From assembly GCF_004014715.1 (NCBI RefSeq), contig NZ_CP034835.1, forward strand, positions 1,054,001-1,118,000: a DNA stretch of 64,000 nucleotides. Direction: 5' to 3'. The DNA comes from Pseudoalteromonas sp. R3 (GTDB taxonomy: Bacteria > Pseudomonadota > Gammaproteobacteria > Enterobacterales > Alteromonadaceae). The first letter of the stretch is position 1, and each line of letters begins with the position of its first letter. The translations under genes and the position numbers were made by a program. Of this stretch, positions 21,792 through 30,353 are shown piece by piece. The notes below the pieces were generated by a model, which was given only the letters and a program-made list of their open reading frames with translations, was not told the DNA's origin and did not search any database.

Positions 21792-21922
21792 GCGTTTTTC
21801 TCTTATAAATCAATTCTGATATAGCAATCACACCTCAGTAGAAACGACCAAAATGGTATAGTTAATCCAAATTATTGGTGGGATTATTAATCCTCACTGT
21901 GTGTTTTGTCGAAGTAGTGCGC

Positions 21923-23113
21923 TTACAGCGCAAAGTCTTCCTGTTTCTGTACCATGACCTCTACTAAATCATTGATCTGAATATTATTCAGTGGCCGCTC
22001 TGAGATGTTTTCTGCAATCGCATTTTGCGCATTGACCTGAATAATACGCACCTGGTTGAGGGTTTTGATGCTTTGTGGGAAAAACTGATTGGTCGTGCCC
22101 TGCATATCTCGTCGATGAGAAATGGTGAGCAGCTGTCCTGCTTCAAGGCCGTGATTACGGCCAAGATTAATCACTAACTTGCCTTGCTCACGATGCAATA
22201 TCTTACCTTTACTGGGTAAGCATGACAGTGCAGAGTCCAGATCCTGCGCCACGCTGTTAAAGACGCTCTGGATTTGCTTGGCATAGTTGGTACGCCAAAA
22301 GGTATCGCTGTAGACATCAACAATCTTGGTTTTTTCAAAAGGCCAGACGCCACTGACGGCATAGTGTTTTTGCCAGACCTTGTCACGCGTCAGGGCATCA
22401 AATGCAACAAAGTCGATTTTAAAGCTGCGCACGTATTCCTCATCCTGCCAGAATGCGTAGTCATCGTTGGTTTTATCTCCTGCTGCAACGTCCGTGATCT
22501 GGCTCATTAGCACATATTGGCTATTGCTTAGGGTGGTCAAAGAGTCAATCAGCTGTCCATCGTATTCAAAACGTTGGGTAAAAAACGGCCGTGCATTGAT
22601 TGCATGATCCAGGTACGGAATTGGTTTTACGGTAAGATTGCGCTGTGCCAGTGTATGATAAAGTCGCTCACTGCTGGCTTTTGCGATGTCAAAAATTTGA
22701 CCCAGTCTGGCCTGATGAGGCTGGATCAGCTGGCTTTGTGTAATGGTTACTTGTTTTGCAATCGCCGCTTGTGCGCACTGCTCCAGCTTGGGAAAAATAT
22801 CCAGATGCAAAGTGACACTGACGATCCCATCTTGCTTTTGTTCGGAAACGAGGTTGATTTGCTGGATCTCGCCATGGCTTTTGATCTTGATTTGATCTTG
22901 CGTTAATACCCCGTCGGCCAGTGTGGTGACGCTAGATACTGTGGCGCCAGAGAAGATTAACGCCTGAGTAATGGCATCCTGTACGGCTTCCTGGCGTGCT
23001 TCTGCCAGATCTTCTGTGTGTGCATTGGCGTAGCCCGTGACCTCAAACCACTCTGCACTGGCCCCAAAGCTGGCGGTGGCCAGTAACACACTCATAATAC
23101 GCGACAATTTCAT
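21923..23113 (-). CDS. flgT: Flagellar assembly protein FlgT (H-ring)
   Basis: A 396-residue periplasmic protein with a signal peptide cut near GASAEW. FlgT forms the H ring around the basal body of sodium-driven and polar flagella in Vibrio and relatives, helping the motor assemble. The N-terminal domain shows WFEVTGYANAHTEDLAEARQEAVQDAI, followed by a middle domain and a C-terminal domain with SHRRDMQGT and a GLEAGQLL turn. It is divergent from flgP, with 134 nt between the two starts, the same head-to-head arrangement known in Vibrio. Length is near that of the Vibrio protein. Confidence 0.9.
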   Translation of the reverse strand: MKLSRIMSVLLATASFGASAEWFEVTGYANAHTEDLAEARQEAVQDAITQALIFSGATVSSVTTLADGVLTQDQIKIKSHGEIQQINLVSEQKQDGIVSVTLHLDIFPKLEQCAQAAIAKQVTITQSQLIQPHQARLGQIFDIAKASSERLYHTLAQRNLTVKPIPYLDHAINARPFFTQRFEYDGQLIDSLTTLSNSQYVLMSQITDVAAGDKTNDDYAFWQDEEYVRSFKIDFVAFDALTRDKVWQKHYAVSGVWPFEKTKIVDVYSDTFWRTNYAKQIQSVFNSVAQDLDSALSCLPSKGKILHREQGKLVINLGRNHGLEAGQLLTISHRRDMQGTTNQFFPQSIKTLNQVRIIQVNAQNAIAENISERPLNNIQINDLVEVMVQKQEDFAL

Positions 23114-23247
23114 GACTTTATTACCGAACTTTAAGCAAATCTCTTAACTAACCGAGCAAGTCTCGTGCCAAAGGTTTTGGCAAGGTTTGTGCATAAAGAT
23201 TTGTTACTTGATGATATGGCAAATGTGCCACACAGAGGAGTTACCCT

Positions 23248-23742
23248 ATGAATCAGTTTAGAGTGCTTTGGCATCAACGGGTAGTCAACCTGCTCAAATC
23301 CTGTGTTGTTGCAACGGCACTGGGTCTGGCGGGATGCAGCTCTATCATAGACAAGCATGTTGAATACAGCTATGTGAAGCCCGACTCTTATCCCGTGCTC
23401 AAGGCGGTTGGTTATGCCCCGTTGAGCTCTCAGCCTGGCAGCAGTGAAGGTGAAAAAATGCTGATGGCCATTAAGGTCTCTAAGCTTGAAGCCTACCGCG
23501 AGCTTGCAGAGCAGGTGTATGGTCACCGGTTGAGTGCCAGCACCACAGTACAGGGCGCAGTGGCGCAGAATGATGGGTTACGTAGCCAGGTGCAGGGCCT
23601 GATCCGAGGCGCCAAAGTCATGAAAAGCTATGCGGTGGGAGATATCTACACCACAGAATTGGAGCTTGATATGAAGCGGGTTTACGATTTGTATATTGGT
23701 GAGGTTAAGCCACGTAAGGTGGAGCGTGTCACTTATTACTGA
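23248..23742 (+). CDS. flgP: Flagellar lipoprotein FlgP
   Basis: A 164-residue lipoprotein with lipobox GLAGC (Cys30) and a GAGGAG ribosome site. The mature part has the FlgP features: AVGYAPLSSQPG, a helical KLEAYRELAEQVYGHRLSAST segment and GLIRGAKVMKSYAVGDIYTTELELDMKRVYDLY. In Vibrio and Campylobacter FlgP forms an outer-membrane-associated ring that supports motility. In Vibrio flgO precedes flgP; here no flgO is directly upstream and the FlgO paralogues lie beyond flgT and the tRNA. Confidence 0.92.
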   Translation: MNQFRVLWHQRVVNLLKSCVVATALGLAGCSSIIDKHVEYSYVKPDSYPVLKAVGYAPLSSQPGSSEGEKMLMAIKVSKLEAYRELAEQVYGHRLSASTTVQGAVAQNDGLRSQVQGLIRGAKVMKSYAVGDIYTTELELDMKRVYDLYIGEVKPRKVERVTYY

Positions 23743-23872
23743 GCCAAGCCTGGCGGGTTAGGTCGGCCAATTATGCCCTTTGCTTTCAGTGTGCCTTCAA
23801 TTTATACTGTTTAAATATACACATTACCTCTGACAAACAGAGGCGTATTTCAAGGTAAATGGAGGCTGGTCT

Positions 23873-24364
23873 GTGTTGGACCCAAGAACTGAAGCTCAAA
23901 AGGTGCTTAAACGGCTGTGGAGTCACAACCAGTTTCCGGTTGATCCTGTGACTATCTGCAAGTCACTAGGGCTTGACGTCGTCGAGATGGCGCTACCAGA
24001 AAAAGTATCAGGGGCGTTGATCAAAGAAGCCGGAACGGATCCCGTGATTGTGCTGCACCAGGACGACCATTTAAATCGCAAGCGGTTTAGCTGTGCCCAT
24101 GAGCTTGGGCACTATATTTCCCGTATTGAATCTGATAATACGGATAAAGAATACGAGTACATTGACCTCAGGGGTCCCAGTGCATCTACCGGCGAAGACG
24201 AAGAAGAAGTGTTTGCCAACCAGTTTGCGGCAAACTTACTTATGCCCAATGAAGAGGTTAAAAAGTTGCACCGTAAGAAAGTCGCTCACTTTGAAATGGC
24301 GATCCATTTTGGTGTGTCCGTTGAAGCCCTCAAATATAAGCTAAATGCACTGGACTTGCTGTAA
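23873..24364 (+). CDS. ImmA/IrrE-family metallopeptidase
   Basis: A 163-residue protein starting GTG with GGAGG 7 nt upstream. The zinc-protease motif HELGH is at His76-Glu77-His80 (RFSCAHELGHYIS) and a downstream acidic helix EEEVFANQFAANLLMP provides the third ligand region, both standard for ImmA/IrrE (M78). Known members cleave repressors of mobile elements or stress regulators, often with an adjacent HTH antitoxin. Here no HTH gene is adjacent. The next gene is a small two-span membrane protein whose start overlaps this stop (TAATG). Its site inside a flagellar block suggests insertion or a conserved local role; neither can be shown. Confidence 0.88.
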   Translation: MLDPRTEAQKVLKRLWSHNQFPVDPVTICKSLGLDVVEMALPEKVSGALIKEAGTDPVIVLHQDDHLNRKRFSCAHELGHYISRIESDNTDKEYEYIDLRGPSASTGEDEEEVFANQFAANLLMPNEEVKKLHRKKVAHFEMAIHFGVSVEALKYKLNALDLL

Positions 24365-24705
24365 TGACACAGAGCAGGGAAGATCAAAAAGCAGAGCACT
24401 CGTCGCTTGCTGCGCAGATCAAACATAACTTCAAAGAAAATAAGTTCACCAATGTCGACCCCATGCAGGCGCAAAAGGTCAAAGATGCCGAATCTGATCG
24501 GGATTTAAAGCAGAAATATGCGTGGTGGTTTATTGGTATTTTGGTTGTTCAGCTGTTCATTATGAATGCGGTACTGGTACTGGTGGGTCTGGAGAAACTG
24601 CAATTTGAAGAGTGGACACTCAATTTATATATGGCGGGTACATTGGCTGAGGTATTCGGTGTTATCTTAGTGATCACCAAGAATTTGTTTCCCACTAAGC
24701 CTTAG
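24364..24705 (+). CDS. Small two-span membrane protein coupled to the metallopeptidase
   Basis: A 113-residue protein. A charged, soluble N-terminus (about 1-50, rich in Lys, Glu and Gln) precedes two hydrophobic spans, YAWWFIGILVVQLFIMNAVL (about 53-75) and LYMAGTLAEVFGVILVITKN (about 87-108). The ATG overlaps the stop of the metallopeptidase by one base, so the pair is translationally coupled and probably works together. A membrane-anchored substrate, sensor or effector of the peptidase is possible. No family is recognised, and nothing about it is flagellar. Confidence 0.75.
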   Translation: MTQSREDQKAEHSSLAAQIKHNFKENKFTNVDPMQAQKVKDAESDRDLKQKYAWWFIGILVVQLFIMNAVLVLVGLEKLQFEEWTLNLYMAGTLAEVFGVILVITKNLFPTKP

Positions 24706-24712
24706 CTGATTC

Positions 24713-24741
24713 AGCCTGATCAAAAAACGAATTATCAGGCT
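24713..24741. terminator. Possible bidirectional terminator between convergent genes
   Basis: AGCCTGAT (24713-24720) pairs with ATCAGGCT (24734-24741) around a 13-nt A-rich loop. It lies between the membrane-protein gene and the convergent flgN, whose stop it overlaps. Confidence 0.45.
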
Positions 24742-25163
24742 TTAAGGTTTTTAACCAACTCCCCCATATTTGAAACAACACTACCATCTTGCCCATAGGT
24801 CATGGAGGTTGGTGCACCGATTAGAATGTCTTTAAGTTCACGCACAGTGAGTTGTGCCTGATGTGCAGCCTGTGCATTAACGTCATTTTGTTTCTTGCAG
24901 CGATACAGTAAGTCTTTGACTTGCTCGGTTAACGGGGTGATTTCATCATCGCTGAAGGTGCTTTGTGGGTACTTGGACAGGTCTTTGTCCAGCTTTTGAA
25001 TCTGATTGAGTGTAGTGAGCTTAGTGCGTGCAATCTCTTTGAGGTTGTCGCCATTGCGAGAGGCAAGCGCCTCTAGTTCATCGTCCAGAAGCTGGGTCAG
25101 AGCTTCCAGAAGATTAATCTGCGCTGTTAGCTGGTGGGCACACAGTGCCGTTTGGTCGTCCAC
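24735..25163 (-). CDS. flgN: Flagellar export chaperone FlgN
   Basis: A 142-residue, almost wholly helical protein of FlgN size. FlgN keeps the hook-filament junction proteins FlgK and FlgL soluble and delivers them to the export gate. Sequence features are the long amphipathic helix LLEALTQLLDDELEALASR (about 18-36), KLTTLNQIQKLDKDLSKY, and the C-terminal helix. FlgN diverges fast, so the assignment leans on the neighbour: it lies 7 nt downstream of flgM in the usual flgA-flgM-flgN order. Confidence 0.85.
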   Translation of the reverse strand: MDDQTALCAHQLTAQINLLEALTQLLDDELEALASRNGDNLKEIARTKLTTLNQIQKLDKDLSKYPQSTFSDDEITPLTEQVKDLLYRCKKQNDVNAQAAHQAQLTVRELKDILIGAPTSMTYGQDGSVVSNMGELVKNLKA

Positions 25164-25170
25164 TTATACT

Positions 25171-25494
25171 CTATCCAAATAAATCAAATTCAAAGGCGGC
25201 AATATTTTTTGCCAGCTTCTCACTATCAACCTGATATTTACCTTCAGCAATGGCTTTTTTCAGCTCTTCAACTTTTTTATTGTCGAAGGAGGGCGCCTGT
25301 TGCGCTTTTTCCTGAAGCCCTTTCAGTTGCTGTGCTTGTGGTGTCAGGCTCACTGAATCCGCTGCGGCTTTGACCTGAGCTTGTGGTTTAGCAGCGGTAT
25401 TACTTGCTTCATTTCTTTGTAATTCAGCACGTTGTTGCTTTGCATTTGTTGCAACATTGTTCGGCTGATTTTGACCGTTAATGTTGTTTACCAT
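25171..25494 (-). CDS. flgM: Anti-sigma-28 factor FlgM
   Basis: A 107-residue protein with a disordered, Asn/Gln/Ala-rich N-terminal half and a C-terminal sigma-binding part: DSVSLTPQAQQLKGLQEKA, then VEELKKAIAEGKYQVDSEKLAKNIAAFE, the classic FlgM ending. FlgM holds FliA inactive until the hook is complete and FlgM is exported. It is slightly longer than E. coli FlgM (97). It lies between flgA and flgN on the minus strand, as expected. Confidence 0.94.
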   Translation of the reverse strand: MVNNINGQNQPNNVATNAKQQRAELQRNEASNTAAKPQAQVKAAADSVSLTPQAQQLKGLQEKAQQAPSFDNKKVEELKKAIAEGKYQVDSEKLAKNIAAFEFDLFG

Positions 25495-25564
25495 GATGAT
25501 GACCCGTTAGTTAAATTGCTTCAGCCTTTATATCGGCAAGCCATTCGCTTACTTTAGCAAAAAA

Positions 25565-26278
25565 TCAGATTTTGACTGCTACTGAATCAACATCTTTCAC
25601 CCGTGCAAGCACCGTTTTACCTGACCTCGCATTTTTGACCCGGATTTGCTCTCCTAAGTTCCCGTCCTGCAAGGCAATACCACTTGTTTTAATCATTAGT
25701 GTGCCATCACTGGCCAGAATTGTCACGTTATCCCCCTTGCAAATCATGCAAATCTGAAACATGCTGATTGGCTTGCCCTGTTGGATACGGCGTTTGGTTT
25801 TGCTGCCAATGAGTAGCGTCATGTTGTCGATGTTAGCCGCCCGCACAAAATGCTTAGGGCGCATCTCGATTGTTAAGTCATCTGCAGTTAACAGCACGCC
25901 CTTGTCCAGCATTCGAGTGCTGACTATCACAGGTAACAGTGTTTCGATTTTCACATGAACAAACTGAACCCAGGATTCAAGATCTTCGCAGCGTACCATC
26001 ACTGTGACCTGGCGATTAAAAGGCGGGCTGGACTTACTACTGACTTGCAATGGTCGCTGACACTGGCGCTGAGGCAAGCGAGTATCTAATGGTAAAGCTG
26101 ACACCTGTTGCTGCTCTTCTGCCTGGGTGGGAGCCGGGAGCTGTTCCGAGATGAAATCTATTGCCATTTTTTCAATATCTTTTGACTCATAGGTTTGACC
26201 ATAAGCAAATGACGTGGCTAAAAAATATGCCACTATGGGAAAGAAATAAGCGGATAATGTAATTTTTAACAAACTCAT
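25565..26278 (-). CDS. flgA: Flagellar P-ring assembly chaperone FlgA
   Basis: A 237-residue periplasmic protein with a signal peptide (hydrophobic about 5-25, cut near FAYGQ). The N-terminal part carries a Cys-containing segment (RQCQRPLQV) and the C-terminal SAF-type domain shows LDKGVLLTADDLTIEM, RRIQQGKPISMFQI and QDGNLGEQIRVKNARSGKTVLARV, all typical of FlgA. It helps FlgI form the P ring. The gene is divergent from cheV with about 139 nt between, and is followed by flgM and flgN. Confidence 0.94.
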   Translation of the reverse strand: MSLLKITLSAYFFPIVAYFLATSFAYGQTYESKDIEKMAIDFISEQLPAPTQAEEQQQVSALPLDTRLPQRQCQRPLQVSSKSSPPFNRQVTVMVRCEDLESWVQFVHVKIETLLPVIVSTRMLDKGVLLTADDLTIEMRPKHFVRAANIDNMTLLIGSKTKRRIQQGKPISMFQICMICKGDNVTILASDGTLMIKTSGIALQDGNLGEQIRVKNARSGKTVLARVKDVDSVAVKI

Positions 26279-26417
26279 GATGTTTCGACTATGCTTATGG
26301 GGTGAAACAAGGTATAAAGATTTTGCGTGATTTGCCTCACCGCTTCAAGGGCGACTTTGAATGGTAGAGTACAAGCAAACATTGTTCCGATAAGCAGTTT
26401 TATAGCAGGAGAATGAC

Positions 26418-27350
26418 ATGGCAGGTATTTTGGACTCAGTAAACCAACGAACGCAGTTGGTGGGTCAAAACCGACTTGAACTTTTACTATTTCGCCTCAG
26501 AGGGCGTCAACGCTTTGGGATCAATGTATTCAAAGTAAGAGAAGTACTTCAGTGTCCACCCCTAACGGCTATGCCTAAATCTAATGCCTTTATCAGGGGG
26601 GTCGCACACATTCGCGGGCAAACCATTTCCGTTATCGACATGTCCCTGGCTGTCGGTGGACCACCTATCGAAAACATCAAAGACTGCTTTATTATCATTG
26701 CTGAGTATAACCGTTCAGTGCAGGGGTTTTTGGTTGGTGCGGTTGAACGAATTGTGAATATGAACTGGGAAAAAATTATGCCTCCGCCTTCAGGTGCAGG
26801 TCGTTATTCCTATTTAACTGCGGTGACAGAGATCGAAAATGAGTTGGTAGAGATCCTCGACGTAGAAAAGATCCTCAATGAGATCTGTCCAATTAACACT
26901 GAGGTGAGTCAGGAAATTGTCGCTGACGGTGAAATGCAGCGAGATCTCGGTGAGCGTATTGTCTTTATCGCTGATGATTCTGCGGTTGCTCGCAACCAGG
27001 TTAAACGTGCACTTGAGCCACTTGGTGTGCAAACTGAGCTGGCCAAAAATGGTAAAGAGGCACTGCTTCGCTTAAAAGAAATCGCGGAGCTGGATTGTCA
27101 GAATGATGTTACCGAACGCGTTGGCCTGTTGATCTCTGATGTTGAAATGCCAGAAATGGATGGTTACACACTCACCGCCGAGATAAAAGCGGATCCTAAG
27201 CTGGCGCCTTTGCATGTTATTTTACATACTTCATTGAGTGGCGTCTTCAATCACGCAATGATCGAAAAGGTCGGTGCTGATGATTTTATTGCTAAATTTA
27301 ACCCCGATGAATTGGCAACAGCCGTGAAGAAATGGGTTCATTGCGATTAA
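26418..27350 (+). CDS. cheV: Chemotaxis coupling protein CheV
   Basis: A 310-residue hybrid adaptor. The N-terminal CheW-like domain (about 20-155) shows FRLRGRQRFGINVFKVREVLQ and HIRGQTISVIDM. The C-terminal receiver (about 180-305) has the acidic pair in FIADDSAVAR, the phospho-acceptor at about Asp241 in LISDVEMPEMDGYTL and the Lys in DDFIAKFNPDEL. CheV couples chemoreceptors to CheA and adjusts signalling by its receiver. The flgA-cheV-cheR arrangement is usual in Vibrio and Alteromonadales. It overlaps or abuts cheR. Confidence 0.96.
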   Translation: MAGILDSVNQRTQLVGQNRLELLLFRLRGRQRFGINVFKVREVLQCPPLTAMPKSNAFIRGVAHIRGQTISVIDMSLAVGGPPIENIKDCFIIIAEYNRSVQGFLVGAVERIVNMNWEKIMPPPSGAGRYSYLTAVTEIENELVEILDVEKILNEICPINTEVSQEIVADGEMQRDLGERIVFIADDSAVARNQVKRALEPLGVQTELAKNGKEALLRLKEIAELDCQNDVTERVGLLISDVEMPEMDGYTLTAEIKADPKLAPLHVILHTSLSGVFNHAMIEKVGADDFIAKFNPDELATAVKKWVHCD

Positions 27351-27367
27351 TTAGTGGCGGTAATACT

Positions 27368-28201
27368 TTGGAAAATAAACACTTAGAACAAAGCGAGTAT
27401 GATCAGTTTCGCACTTTCTTAGAGCAACAGTGCGGTATTGTGCTGGGTGACAACAAGCTATACCTGGTGAAAAGCCGACTTGCGCCTCTCATGTCTCGTT
27501 TTGGCGTTGACTCTTTGTCTGCTTTGGTGAGTAAGACCCTGAGTCCACATGAGCGGCAATTGCGTGCCGCCGTAGTTGATGCGATGACTACCAATGAAAC
27601 CTTGTGGTTTCGGGATCAATATCCATTCGAACTACTCAAGACCAAGATCTTTCCAGAGTTTAAGGATCTGCGTCGACCCGTTAAGATCTGGTCAGCGGCA
27701 AGCTCGTCGGGTCAAGAGCCGTATTCTATTGCGATGTCCGCCAATGAATATCAAACATCTAGCCCTGGCGCATTAAAAATGGGGGCGCAAATCGTTGGAA
27801 CAGACATCTCAAACACTATGCTGGATATGTGTAAGAATGCAGAGTACGACGCACTGGCTTTGGCAAGGGGTTTGTCGCCAGAGCGTAAAAAGAAGTTTTT
27901 TACAGACAGCGGCAACGGTATGGCGAAAGTGAACGAACCCATTCGCAGAATGGTTAATTTCCGACACTTAAACTTACTGGACTCTTATGCCTTATTGGGT
28001 AAATTTGACGTTATTTTTTGCCGTAATGTACTGATTTATTTTTCACCGGATGTAAAGGCTAAAATTATTAGCCAGTTTGCACAGGCACTTAACCCTAAGG
28101 GATATCTGTTTCTTGGTGCGTCTGAGTCTATGGCGGGCCTGAATAATGACTTTGACATGCTGCGTTGCAACCCCGGTATTATTTACCAGAAAAAAGCTTA
28201 G
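27368..28201 (+). CDS. cheR: Chemotaxis protein methyltransferase CheR
   Basis: CheR methylates glutamates of chemoreceptors with S-adenosylmethionine. I choose the TTG at 27368 (MENKHLEQSEYDQF), giving 277 aa, the common length for this group. An in-frame ATG at 27332 inside the end of cheV would add 12 atypical residues. The N-terminal helical domain precedes the SAM domain, with NETLWFRD, KIWSAASSSGQEPYSIAM, IVGTDIS and FDVIFCRNVLIYF. In Vibrio-like genomes flgB and the rest of the hook genes follow cheR, but here they do not. Confidence 0.96.
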   Translation: MENKHLEQSEYDQFRTFLEQQCGIVLGDNKLYLVKSRLAPLMSRFGVDSLSALVSKTLSPHERQLRAAVVDAMTTNETLWFRDQYPFELLKTKIFPEFKDLRRPVKIWSAASSSGQEPYSIAMSANEYQTSSPGALKMGAQIVGTDISNTMLDMCKNAEYDALALARGLSPERKKKFFTDSGNGMAKVNEPIRRMVNFRHLNLLDSYALLGKFDVIFCRNVLIYFSPDVKAKIISQFAQALNPKGYLFLGASESMAGLNNDFDMLRCNPGIIYQKKA

Positions 28202-28207
28202 TGTATT

Positions 28208-28228
28208 CAGGCCGCAATTCGCGGCCTG
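28208..28228 (+). terminator. Hairpin after cheR
   Basis: CAGGCCGC (28208-28215) pairs perfectly with GCGGCCTG (28221-28228) around AATTC. It lacks a T tract, so termination may be inefficient. Confidence 0.5.
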
Positions 28229-28424
28229 ATAACCGTCTGTACCTCACCATTTTAAATCAGATTCTTCCGAGGCGTGTGTAATACCATCACGGCTTGCCAA
28301 TAATATATCTGTTACATACTTCGTATTATTCTCGAAACGCCTAGCCACTTGGACAGGTGGCTTTTCAATAATTTCAGTTAATCTCTTAGCAACCGCTATT
28401 TTAACTACTTATTGAATGATTTAC

Positions 28425-28455
28425 TTGACCTCAACCTAGGTTGGGGGTTTATCTT
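28425..28455 (+). promoter_or_regulatory. MerR-family-type promoter with 19-bp spacer
   Basis: TTGACC (28425-28430) and TATCTT (28450-28455) are separated by 19 bp. The spacer is centred on a dyad, CCTCAACC-TA-GGTTGGGG, with one mismatched pair. This is the classical layout of MerR-regulated promoters, where the regulator untwists an over-long spacer. It reads toward the N-acetyltransferase gene, 52 nt upstream of its start. No merR-like gene is in the window, so the regulator must lie elsewhere. Confidence 0.6.
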
Positions 28456-28506
28456 TCTTGAGTAAGGTTTTAACATTAGGTTAACTTGAAGGACGAAGGA
28501 AAGAGT

Positions 28507-29310
28507 ATGACCATCCAAGACTATATTCAGTCATTAGCGCTGACACATAACCAGGTATCGCTTGAACAGCTCGTAGAATTTCAAGCTAAACATCTTGATT
28601 TGTATAGCTTTTCTAGTATTAATGCGATGGGGGAAGAGATTCTGCCTCTGGACGAGGAGGCATTGCTAGCGCGACTTATTAAAGATAAGCAGGGGGGTTA
28701 CTGCTTTGAGCACAATAAACTGGCTTATCTGGCCCTTGCTGAGTTGGGGTACGAAGTTCAGCCGTTGCTGGCAAGAGTATTGGTGAATGGCTTGGAAGAC
28801 AACCCCAGAACCCATCGCATCACTTTGGTCCACCTTGGTGAAGAAAGCTATCTGGTTGATGTCGGATTTGGCTCTAAGTCACTCAGTGCTCCACTGCCAG
28901 TGTCACAGTCCGGCTATATTGACGTAGAAAGCTATCGTTACAAAATTATCCGAACGGCAGATACCATCCGCGTCGAAATTGTGCACCCGGAAGAAGTTAG
29001 TCTTTATAGTGTCGATTTGAGCAAGGTGACTGAAAAAGACTTCGAGGTAGTACACTTCTACAGCCATCAACATCCGGAGTCGTATTTTGCTAACAATCTG
29101 GTGCTGGCACGAATTACAAAAGGGAAACGCTACACGCTACGCAATTTACTTTATGGTGAGTTACATGAAGCCAGTCAGATAAGCACGCATATTGACGTGA
29201 CTTCAGCGTCGCAGCTGCAGTCGATATTGCAGCAGAAGTTCTTATTGAATATCGATATGGCGAAAGCCGAATATCTGTACACATTGGCACAACATAAAAT
29301 GGTCGGATAA
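28507..29310 (+). CDS. Arylamine N-acetyltransferase
   Basis: A 267-residue member of the NAT family, which moves an acetyl group from acetyl-CoA to arylamines or hydrazines. The catalytic triad is visible: Cys66 in GGYCFEHN, His103 in RTHRITL and Asp118 in YLVDVGFG. ATG 28507 is preferred over a TTG 21 nt upstream because AAGGA/GGAAAG precedes it. The gene stands alone downstream of a MerR-type promoter, which suggests induction by a small molecule or redox signal. A MarR-type regulator is encoded convergently just after it. Confidence 0.94.
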   Translation: MTIQDYIQSLALTHNQVSLEQLVEFQAKHLDLYSFSSINAMGEEILPLDEEALLARLIKDKQGGYCFEHNKLAYLALAELGYEVQPLLARVLVNGLEDNPRTHRITLVHLGEESYLVDVGFGSKSLSAPLPVSQSGYIDVESYRYKIIRTADTIRVEIVHPEEVSLYSVDLSKVTEKDFEVVHFYSHQHPESYFANNLVLARITKGKRYTLRNLLYGELHEASQISTHIDVTSASQLQSILQQKFLLNIDMAKAEYLYTLAQHKMVG

Positions 29311-29359
29311 ACCAGCTTGCAGGCTGCGACATGTAAAGGTGTTGCAGGTCTGTGCAATA

Positions 29360-29854
29360 CTAGTGGTTAAAGTGAACCAGTAACTTTTTTAACAGAGCAG
29401 CCAGCTGCGTGCGTTCTTCAGGCGCAAGCGGAGAAAGCAGCTCTTCGCCTTTGGCAACATGTTCTGAAATCACTTCGTCAATCAGCGTTAATCCCTGCTC
29501 TGTGATAGCAACCATGACACCGCGTCTGTCATTGGGGTCTGGGTTACGGGTTACCAGGCCCTTGTTTTCCAGTTTATCGATACGGTTAGTCATGGAGCCC
29601 GAAGTTAGCATCAGTGTTTGCAGCAGCTGATTGGGGGTTAACGTGTAAGGCTTGCCCGAACGCCGTAACGTCGCAAGTACGTCAAATTCACCGCCGTTGA
29701 GGCCAAAGCGGCTGAATACTGTATTTAACTCCTTACTAAAAATAGCATCTGTTCTAATCAAACGGCCCATGACGGCCATAGGAGCTGGGTCTATATCTGG
29801 CCTTTCTTTATGCCACTGTGCCAGCACAGTATCAACTAAGTCTTGTTTTTGCAT
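29360..29854 (-). CDS. MarR-family transcriptional regulator
   Basis: A 164-residue winged-helix protein. The DNA-binding core shows EFDVLATLRRSG, LLQTLMLTSGSMTNRIDKLENKGLVTR and DPNDRRGVMVAITEQG, the standard MarR wing. Such dimers usually repress efflux or detoxification genes and release DNA on binding aromatic compounds. It is convergent with the N-acetyltransferase, with 49 nt between the stops. Its upstream side faces a region with no clear target gene, so it may mainly regulate itself or a remote locus. Confidence 0.92.
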   Translation of the reverse strand: MQKQDLVDTVLAQWHKERPDIDPAPMAVMGRLIRTDAIFSKELNTVFSRFGLNGGEFDVLATLRRSGKPYTLTPNQLLQTLMLTSGSMTNRIDKLENKGLVTRNPDPNDRRGVMVAITEQGLTLIDEVISEHVAKGEELLSPLAPEERTQLAALLKKLLVHFNH

Positions 29855-30101
29855 AACCTACACGCTTTGTTTTTTGGAATGACAAAAATACGTGGAAAAA
29901 AATTTGAAAGCAAGAATAAAACATTGAACAATCTTTATATGAAGTAATGCGTCTCTATGCTATTAAATCTGCTTGATGAGCTTGTATCAAGAGAGCGAAA
30001 GTCGCTGTTGTGGGTCTGCTTTCATCATGTCAGAAAACCCTTTAAACTGATGGCAATCCCCTATACCACGTACGTCGTGCGATACAATCATGTGATTTAA
30101 A

Positions 30102-30353
30102 ATGGCTAAACCCAACAAAAAAGGCCCCGTAAGAACCGTCGATATCTACTGCGCAAAGTGCAAAGCGCCGTTGTATAAATATCGTAAGGGCGGTAAAGGG
30201 GCACTCGTCAAGTGTTTTAAAGAGCGGATAGTGACTGACTTTACCGCTCAAGAGGGCACCTGCCCAGGCTGTGGCACGGTATTCGCGCGGGACACCCTGA
30301 TAAGAGGTACGCCAGCGTATAAAATCATTGGCGCAAAGGTATGGGTAAAGTAG
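30102..30353 (+). CDS. Small zinc-ribbon protein
   Basis: An 83-residue basic protein with two CxxC pairs, Cys17/Cys20 (YCAKCK) and Cys54/Cys57 (CPGCG), spaced for a zinc ribbon, plus a lone Cys38. Between them is a Lys/Gly-rich stretch, RKGGKGALVKCFKERI, that may contact nucleic acid. There is no recognisable ribosome site. The compact domain and conserved-looking ribbon support a real gene. Its function is unknown. A long non-coding stretch follows. Confidence 0.7.
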   Translation: MAKPNKKGPVRTVDIYCAKCKAPLYKYRKGGKGALVKCFKERIVTDFTAQEGTCPGCGTVFARDTLIRGTPAYKIIGAKVWVK

